From the NCBI RefSeq assembly GCF_902459465.1, contig NC_047076.1, forward strand, positions 4,911,488-4,975,487: DNA of 64,000 nt, written 5' to 3'. Of the stretch, positions 42,701-50,000 are shown in pieces. A model generated the notes under the pieces. That model made no database searches. It was not told the origin of the DNA and worked only from the letters and a program-made list of their open reading frames with translations. This DNA comes from Asterias rubens. Taxonomy: Eukaryota; Echinodermata; Asteroidea; Forcipulatida; Asteriidae. Both the position numbers and the translations under genes were made by a program. The first letter of the stretch is position 1; each line of letters opens with the position of its first letter.

Positions 42701-44331
42701 TCTGTGAATAGAACCAAAGAATTCTCCACTTTCCGAACCTCTTTGTTCGACACCCCAAATGTATTTTCTCTATCCTATATCTACCTCTAAGTGAAAGTCG
42801 GGGCAGAAACTGCAAAGCAAGCTTGATCAACCTGGACTTTACTAATTTGTTTCATGTTATGGGATGTTTCTTGATAGGTATGACGTCATCTTGACATCGG
42901 AAACAATCTACAGTTTAGAGTCTTATGACAAGCTTTACGATATACTCAGGGCAGTATTGCGTCCAACCGGAGTTATGTATCCTTTTCTGTCAATATAGAG
43001 GGAGCTGTTCCACCGCTACTGGGGAAGTTTTAGAGTTTCTTTTCTGACCACTACTTTACTTTACTTTACGAAAAGCATAGCGCATGCTTTTTTTCTTTGT
43101 AGCATTAAGTTGAATGATGAAACATTGCAAATCCATTGTATATAAGCAAATTTGGCAAACTAATTGTCCGCAACATTATCCGGTAAAATTTCCGTATCCT
43201 GTCACCACCTTTTCACTAATTTTTACAAAAATTAGTATTTTAGTTATTGTAAATTAGATATCATTATTTTTATTTCATAACGAATGAATAAGTGGTGGCA
43301 GGATACAGGAATTTTTTCCACCACCTTTTCACTAATTTTTACAAAAATTAGTATTTTAGTTATTGTAAATTAGATATCATTATTTTTATTTCATAACGAA
43401 TGAATAAGTGGTGGCAGGATACAGGAATTTTTTCCACCACCTTTTCACTTATTTTTACAAAAATTAGTATTTTAGTTATTGTAAATTAGATATCATTATT
43501 TTTATTTCATAACGAATGAATAAGTGGTGGCAGGATACAGGAATTTTTCCCATTGCCACCAACGGAAATTCTCTAAGCATGTTTGCTGTCTTGTAACTAG
43601 GCAAGTACAACAAGTTATAATTTCCAATTGTTGTGTGCTAATGGTGGCTTGTGCATTAGTTAAGAATAAATGTATGATTTGTATTGCGTGCTACACCTTG
43701 TTTTGCCTTAATTACAACTGTAATACTAGATACCTAGCAGCGAAGACTCACTACTTTGGTGTGGGCGGAGGGACACGATCGTTTGAAGACATGGTGAAGC
43801 AGCGTGGCGAATTTAACATTGAAGTCTGCAAGACCTATACTCGAGGTAAAGTTCATTTTCAAAGAAGTTTGTGTGTAGAATAGAACCCTTGCAGCGTCCA
43901 ATAACTTGCCTCCTCCTTTTGCCTCAGTGAGGGTGCTTCTTTGCCTCAGTGAGGGTGCTTCTTTGCCTCAGTGAGGGTGCTTTTTGAAATTGCGTGATGT
44001 CACATGCAGGGGTTCTTTAAAGGTAAACCCATCCAGGCTCATTTTTCAGAAATTTTCCTAATCTTCAAAATCTCATTCCTGCTTGTGGAGTTACATTGCG
44101 TTTTTATTCATTCTGTGCATGATAAGGCCTTGTGATTAGAGCAAACTGTGTGCACCTATCATACTCACTTAATGGTGAACAGGGTTCCAAACTGCCCGTC
44201 TTGTCGTGTCCTGCATTTTTCTGCAAACTTTCCCCAAAATACGCCATTAATTTTCTGTGTTCATTTCATTCTGTTTAGGTGTGAAGAGGGAGATTTTAAA
44301 GATGTCATTCTTGGAAGCGGCAAAAGATTGA
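36727..44331 (+). CDS. METTL18: METTL18, protein-histidine methyltransferase
   Basis: SAM-dependent enzyme; in other animals and yeast it methylates a histidine of ribosomal protein uL3. Exons are 36727-36808, 38100-38197, 39111-39291, 40098-40261, 41772-41917, 42878-42976, 43730-43845 and 44279-44331, totalling 939 nt and 312 residues (human 372). The start MSFQFNFDVSVDEE matches the family N-terminus MTFQFNF. Other landmarks are HSDLIPKVYEGGLKVWECSL, the SAM motif VLELGCGIGLPGI, VHFQDYNEEV, SGDWS, KYDVILTSETIYS and LAAKTHYFGVGGG. Intron 6 has U12-type signals. Introns carry foldbacks and a 74-bp minisatellite. The N-terminal linker is shorter than in human. Confidence 0.93.
37208..37860. 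repeat. Large foldback element (~650 bp), METTL18 intron 1
   Basis: The left arm (about 37210-37430) and right arm (about 37670-37850) are inverted copies. Shared blocks include CAGTACACAGGAAACTACAG, CTGGCTGGCTAACGGTCGTA and GCGTTAAGGAGGCCCT. The loop holds no transposase. Confidence 0.85.
37862..38012. repeat. Foldback MITE, CCCAGTAACTGGGGCGCTG type
   Basis: The inverted arms contain ACTGGGGCGCTGTACTCC and GGAGTAGGCCTACTACAGCG. The inner arm is TTTTTTCGAAATTT. A second copy is at 60829-60945, and a fragment is at 35665-35740. Confidence 0.7.
38255..38395. repeat. Foldback MITE, GGGGTGGATTTCACAAAGAGTT type
   Basis: The ends GGTGGATTTCACAAAGAGTT and AACTCTTTGTGAAATCGACC are inverted, with inverted inner blocks ACTAGTC. 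A single end of the same family occurs at 52251-52273. Confidence 0.8.
39331..39625. mobile_element. MITE, TTAAAGGCACTGGACAC family (copy 7), METTL18 intron 3
   Basis: The left part (GGACACTATTGGGTTGGTAA) and the core are recognisable. The right end is missing after CAGAGGGAGCTGG. Confidence 0.8.
39723..39915 (-). mobile_element. SINE 3' part, reverse orientation (copy F)
   Basis: A (TAA)n run is followed by GTCACGCAGTGATGCTCAAAG, GAGACCTACTCCTTTAAC and CCATGTAATGGTTTACAAGG. These are the complement of the SINE body and tail. This copy supplies the intact sequence that is interrupted at 48728/50200. Confidence 0.75.
40328..41292. repeat. Minisatellite, 74-bp unit, 13 copies (METTL18 intron 4)
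   Basis: Highly homogeneous units contain GTTGTCCAAACTCTGGTTTG, ATCATTTTAGTTGGGAGGAT and AACCAAAGTTGGTGCACACA. Variation is mostly AAGGTT/AAGATT. The homogeneity suggests recent expansion. Confidence 0.97.
41386..41557. mobile_element. MITE with GACCGATCCATTAGGC ends
   Basis: The left end GACCGATCCATTAGGCGCC is inverted at the right end (GGCGGAGCTTAATGGACCGG). It is GC-rich, abuts the end of the 74-bp array and contains no coding sequence. Confidence 0.65.
41974..42115. repeat. Foldback, TGGCTATGGCTA type
   Basis: The left arm GGTGGTTATGGCTATGGCTA is inverted at 42075-42102 (TAGCCATAGCCATAGCCACC). It is a short palindromic element in METTL18 intron 5. Confidence 0.8.
42262..42590. mobile_element. 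Foldback MITE, GTACAATGATGTGCTTG type, copy 1
   Basis: Arms of about 100 bp are inverted (for example GAATTCCTCAGACTAT and CAACTGTCTCTATAGTCTAA). A second copy of the family is at 46180-46484. Confidence 0.85.
42977..43729 (+). other. U12-type GT-AG intron in METTL18 (intron 6)
   Basis: The donor reads GTATCCTTTT at 42977 and a branch-like TGCCTTAAT lies at 43704-43712, about 18 nt from the AG at 43728-43729. The resulting join VIYLAAKTHYFGVGGG matches the family. It holds the tandem MITE array at 43196-43550. Confidence 0.85.
43196..43550. repeat. Three head-to-tail copies of a ~116-bp foldback MITE
   Basis: Each unit runs from TCCACCACCTTTTCACTAAT to GTGGTGGCAGGATACAGGAA, so each unit is itself an inverted repeat. 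Adjacent units share ends. A divergent relative (TATGGCGCCACCACTTTTTC) is at 17454-17600. Confidence 0.9.
43919..43985. repeat. Short tandem repeat, 22-bp unit, 3 copies
   Basis: TTGCCTCAGTGAGGGTGCTT is repeated three times in METTL18 intron 7. Confidence 0.9.
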
Positions 44332-46681
44332 TCAAATTGAGTGACCGTTAACCCTTCACATAGGAGAGCTGGTCGAAAAACACCCTCATTCCCAGTGGGG
44401 GAAGATCTCGCCCCGCCATTTTTCTTTCTTTCCCAGAATGCCTTGCGGGATCGTAAACCCTGGAAGTGTGACTTGAAAGTCTCCAAATATATTGGATATG
44501 TTGTCTGTTGTTGATCCATTCTGTGGTATGAGACTACGCAAAATGTGCTGTTAAAAGACGCATCAAGCCATAGAGCAACTGGCACCTCTCGTTCTTTTGT
44601 AATCTTGTGATACGACCCCAGTCTGCCCGGTACGTTTGAATAGCTTTGACGGGGCACACCGGGTCAGCCCCCCAGTGCCTCGTTTGTGGAGGGGTCACTT
44701 AGGGATGACCCGAGGTGCATGCCGTCACCATGAGAGGGCGAGTGTAATCATTCGTTTAGCTCTCGTCAGGGGCTCACCGGAGTGAGCACCGCGGGGTACA
44801 CCCAGGGAAGCTAAATGAATGCACCCATTATTAGTAAACCTCATTCAGCCACAATTTGAAAGCAGACACATGTACTTGTAAAATACTTATTCGTAATTTT
44901 TTACTTTAAAGAACCAATCTTTGACAGTAAACACATAAAAGCACAACAAAATAGACTTGGCTATGATACAATTACACAACTGTTATTGCAATTTACAAAT
45001 TTAATGAACAAGTGCTGAAAATCTTCTTGAACTCGTGGAAAGTATTTATGTTGTGAATAGACTTTTAAGTTGGTCTGATACTTTTATGAGTCCTTTAAAT
45101 GCTGTAAAGTATACTATGGTATAAACAGGCCAGTAAATGTACATCTCAAAACGGCCCTTTTATATGTATTATTAACTAAGTTGTCGATTTGTTTTTATTT
45201 AAAATAACGATGGCCTTTTTAAATTTCTTTCTTCTGAAGAAAGACTGCCTTGATCATTTACAATGTAAGTTTATAATTAATAAATAATCATCTAAAAATA
45301 CATGTTTTATGATCTCCTCTGTATGTTTTGTGGAAGACCCTATCCTATTAGTGGTGTTGAAACTTTGCATGGTGTGGGAAAATAAGAATTTAAAACCAGG
45401 GCCTAATTTTCATAGTGCTGCTAAGCAAAATTAAGCAGGATACCAGTCACAAATTGTACATGTGATGTGGTAGTTTGGCTGGTAACCTTATTCTGGTAAG
45501 CATACTTTTTTCGTGGTAAGCATACTTTTTTCGTGCTTGGCTACTTTTTTGCTTAAGCAGCTCTATGAAATTGGGCTCATGTGTAAATTTCTTTTGGAAG
45601 GAGTGGTTGTTGTGAATTATGTTGGTGTAGTCTCAACATTTTTAACAGTATAATCTGTGCTCGTCTACAGGAAACATGCTGGAGTGCTGGCGGATTACAA
45701 GGGTAAAGTAGGGTTGGAGCCTTCCCGCTGAATGTGCAATCCAGAGCGAATAATGTCCACCCAGGAAGAATAATCCCTAATAGGAATACTTCAAAGTTTC
45801 GAGACATAAAATCTAATATCTTTTTACATGACCACATTTCATGAAAAGTTTCTCAAAAATGTGTATTTTCATTAATTTTAAGAGTGATTACCAAACATAA
45901 ACGTTCCCAAGCCTCATAATCATAAACAGTGAAGCAGTTAAGCTCCTTAATTCACACTGTTAAAATAAATAATGATTTGTTTTTTGAGGCAAAACTTCAC
46001 ACACATTTCATCTGACACACATTTGAATATCAAACAGTGTAACCCGCAAACCAAAACAATGAAAACTTCAAATCTTGTACTCACTAAATCCTTCAATTTT
46101 TAAGCCAAATGACAGTACTTTAGGAAGTGTCTCATAAGACGAAACGATAGTAACATTCTAATAAGCCATTAGATTTTAATGTTGTCTGGTACAATGATGT
46201 ACGTGATCACAAGTCAACACTTAAGTTTGAATTCCTCAGACTATAGAGAGAGTTGCTATGTCACATAATTTGGGGCAAACTTTTGCGTAGTAACGTAAGA
46301 GACGCGACACCCATACACAATTCTGAATGGAATGGATGTCTATGGCACAATGGTACCAGGGTTTGCTCTGGAGCTTGCTATACAAAATCTTGCCCCAAAT
46401 CATGTGACATAGCAACTGTCTCTGTAGTCTGAGGAATTCAAAATGAAGTGGTACATTGTGACTAAGCAAATCATTGTACCAGCCATTTTTCAAATCTAAC
46501 TCGCAAATGGCTTATTGGATCTGGTAAGTATTCAAGGGAATGCTCATTGACTGTTCCCTCGGACCACTGGAACATTCCATTGGAAGCTCAAAAGACTATG
46601 CATGTATTCATTCACATTGAATTGTTGGGGTGTACCCCCAGGAACATTCTTTTGTACCCGACTTTTTAAGCACTGCCTTAG
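44332..46681. other. Gap between METTL18 and PNPO, left part
   Basis: No gene is recognised. It holds a GC-rich hairpin at 44738-44826 (CATTCGTTTAGCT with its complement, and GCTCACCGGAGTGAGC), a foldback at 45405-45580 (CTAATTTTCATAGTGCTGCT inverted at AGCAGCTCTATGAAATTGGG) and the foldback copy at 46180-46484. The minus-strand frame at 44247-44657 has no domain I know. Confidence 0.6.
46180..46484. mobile_element. Foldback MITE, GTACAATGATGTGCTTG type, copy 2
   Basis: Same inverted arms as 42262-42590: GAATTCCTCAGACTATAGAG and CTCTGTAGTCTGAGGAATTC, and GCTATGTCACATAATTTGGG with its complement. Confidence 0.85.
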
Positions 46682-46999
46682 TTCCCATTTCAGACAGCCG
46701 CGCCAAAGTCACGCCCAACCAACCAGATTAGGAACGACTCTAGGTGGACACAAATAAATTTTGCTTTCAGACAGGCAAACTTAAAATAACACTTACATTG
46801 ATTCGGCTTATAACAAGATCGACGTCTGAAACCAAGGTGCTCCAGAGTCGTTCGGAACAACTGCAACAGTCGATCTTTCGACTTCTTGTGTGTCCAGTCT
46901 CTCCTAACTGTTTCAGACGTCAAAATTTGTATGTACTTAATTAAGAATTTGGTTCAGCGCAACTCTGGAGCGCATGTCCCAAACGGTGTTAGTTCCCTG
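46682..46999. mobile_element. MITE-like element, copy B, downstream of PNPO
   Basis: Inverse orientation to 21953-22270. Shared blocks are GATCGACGTCTGAAACCAAG, TCCAGAGTCGTTCGGAAC and AAGAATTTGGTTCAGCGCA. Confidence 0.7.
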
Positions 47000-47017
47000 T
47001 ATTGCTAAAGCAGGTTT

Positions 47018-47023
47018 TTTATT
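47018..47023 (-). promoter_or_regulatory. Poly(A) signal of PNPO
   Basis: AATAAA on the minus strand, 37 nt after the TGA at 47060-47062, a normal position for a short 3' UTR. Confidence 0.55.
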
Positions 47024-47059
47024 TCAATATAACTATAAATCCAAGTCTCACAAAAGTCT

Positions 47060-50000
47060 TCATGGTGAAAGTCTTTCATAGACCCATCCGTCCTCTCCTT
47101 CTTTGACAAACTTCCCGTCGAGGTTTTCATCAAGTTGGGGTCGTCGGAAGACGATTCTGTCATGAAGTCTGTTACTCTGTCCCTGCCAGAACTCCACCAC
47201 GTCCGGGACCACTCGGAATCCACCCCTGAATGGAACAAAAATCAAATAAACTTTACATAAGATTTGTCCGTTTCCAACCTCAATAGAACTTTGGGTGCAG
47301 TTTTGTAACCAATAACAGTTATTGGTTATGACCGTCCAAACGTTCCCCTGCAGATTGTGCAGGGATGTGATATCTGGCTGTTTTTATTAAACCCCCACCC
47401 CAAACAAGTATCAATAAATATAGAGAATTGTTCTTCAAGAAAAAAATGTATAACTGAGACCACATTCATAAGAAAATGAAGATAAAACCATGTGGAACAC
47501 CCCAGATTGCAAAGGGTAGGGCTTTCAAACTCAAAGATAAATGAGTGTTAGCAGGCTTTGCACTCGCAAGCTTTCGCGCTCGCAAACTTTCATGCCTTGT
47601 GCTCTTACTTCAGGTTTTTTTTTCAACATCCCTGATGGTGAAACAATTAGCCCTACCCTTCCCATGAAAATGCTAATTACATTCATGCAGGTTTACAGAA
47701 TTTATTGACCCTTTGCAGACTCGGGCAAGATACACGCTTACCATTTCCACCATTGTTGGTGTCTTTTCATGTGTACTCCCCAAATGGTGGTTAGGGGGAT
47801 GTTAGTGCACTGATTCTTTTGTGCAAGGGGTTAACATGGTTGGCAGAATAGAATTGTGCACAAAGGCAGATGCAAAAGCGTTCTTGTGTTACCCCACCAT
47901 CTACCCAATACATGTACAAAAAGGTGCAATGTTCCTTTATTCTGCCCAACAGTCCTGCAAGTGCACACTCGCAATGAGCAGTTTACGTAACGTGAAGGGT
48001 TGTATCTTGAATGCCTTTTTTTCAGCGATTCCTAGTTTGGAAACCTTAATTGTGGCTTGTAATATATGACTTGTGTCCTGGACTTGACTCAGAACTCAGA
48101 CTTGTGGTAGTTGTTTCAATAGTTGTTTCAATACAGTTCTTTCAATACAGTTCTTTCATGTTCAATAATCTACGGAACCAGACCGATAAGAAAGTCATTT
48201 CACCCATTGAGCCGGAAAACCCTCAAACACAAAATCTTTGGACTTCCAGACAACTCGAACACTACAATCATTTCACCTACTGGTGGGTAGATACAAGCCT
48301 GTTTTCTTACCAATGATCTGGCCGTGGTATTGTGACTCCAGAGTCCAGGTATTTGTCTTTGAGTTCCTGATCTTTCCTGGTCAGCACCTGTTTCAAACGA
48401 GAACAAAGGATTTTTACACTTAGAGCCTGCAGTAAGTCCCAGCTCAGTTACTCTGTTGTGAGCATTTTATATCATGAATAGCCTGGCGTGTTGTGGCTGA
48501 GCAAATAAGAGCACTTGACTCAAGCTTTGGTGTTTCAGTTCAGCAGAATGTGGGTTCGAGATCCGGTTGGGACATTTGCGTCATCAAGCAAGACACTCAA
48601 TTAGTATTGCTGCGTCCTTCGTATGAACATGAAGCCATTGGCCCCAAGTGTTGTGTAACACACGTAGAACCTTGCAGTTCCTGGTTTGAACTGCAGCAAA
48701 CTGCGCCACAGCAGCTTGTAAACCATTACAGTCGACTCCCGTTATTACGAGCTCGCATGTAACGAGGTTCCGGTTATAACGAGGTTTTTTGCCGGTCCCG
48801 AACTGCCCCGTGCGTGTTTCAATGCATTAAAATATGGATAATACGAGCACGGAAGTAGCGAGAACACGGTTATAACGAGGTAATTTTGCGGTCCCTTGGA
48901 GACAAAATGTATTGTTTTCAGACGTTTGTAGCGAGGGCCTGGAATAAGTGTGTAAAAAAAGCTTACCTTCGTCAAGGTTGAGAAATGACATGAAGCCCTT
49001 AAACCCCATGATCAATACAATAGAGGTGATAATTGCATGGTGCTCGTAGAGTGCCACCAGTCTATTCAACGGACTGGTTTACCCAAGCAGACAATAGAAT
49101 GGCTTAAATCACGCGCGTGGCTCAAAACCACCAACGGTTTAGTCACTGACGACAATCCTTCTCAATTTCAAAAACATGCCGCTTACTTAATAAATTCATG
49201 TCGGCGAACGCACTCGGCAGTATTTGGGGGTTCTAATGATTATTCCTTGCTCGTATCATCCATGCAAAACTTCAAAAACGTCACCGCTGTTCGAGTTTTT
49301 TTTTTTAGTAGAGCCCCTTTTTCAATTAAAAATATTATTATTAATTCAATAATAACAATTCAATGAATGAAGATTCCCCCGTTTCCAAAAATGTTTTTTT
49401 TTAAGAAAAGAAAGAAAAAAACAAAGGTTGCCCGTCCGGAATATTTAATTCAATCACATCAAAAGATAGAGATGGTTTAAAAGACACAGATACGCAAAGA
49501 TTTTATTAAATCAATAATATAAATCAAATAGAAAATTATTTTAAAAGACACAGATACACAAAGATTTAATGAATTAAATACTGTTATAAGAATTAAAAGG
49601 AGAAATTGAAAAATGAAACAAAACAACTGGATCGGAACAGCCAAAAAAGGAAACGGCAAACAACTGAAACAAGCTCCTTTATACAATCATCACTCCCTTC
49701 AGTCCATGTGCAACGGAACTCCAGAAACATCTCGCTGGTGTCCCACGCTTGACATGCTGTTATCATGATACTCCATGTCGATCACCAACGAAAATGAACG
49801 TTCAGTGCATGCATCATGTTCATACCATGCGCTACGCGGCAGAATCCACTCGCTCTGAACGGCAAGTTGACATCTCTTTGCTATATTGTTATCATAAATT
49901 GTACAAAATATTACATTTCCCTGATTAATCACTCAATAAAAGACATTTAGCAATGATATTCTTGTGTACAAGATGCTCGTAATAGCTGTTCTGATAAGCA

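Noticed and set aside
44247-44657. 136-codon minus-strand frame
   Set aside because: It overlaps the METTL18 last exon on the other strand and shows no recognisable domain.
47821-48316. Plus-strand frames between PNPO exons 5 and 6
   Set aside because: No known domain; they lie in PNPO intron sequence on the opposite strand.
49037-49366. Possible transposase inside the pogo/Tigger-like element
   Set aside because: The 109-residue frame has no DDE or CENP-B-like helix-turn-helix pattern that I can recognise.
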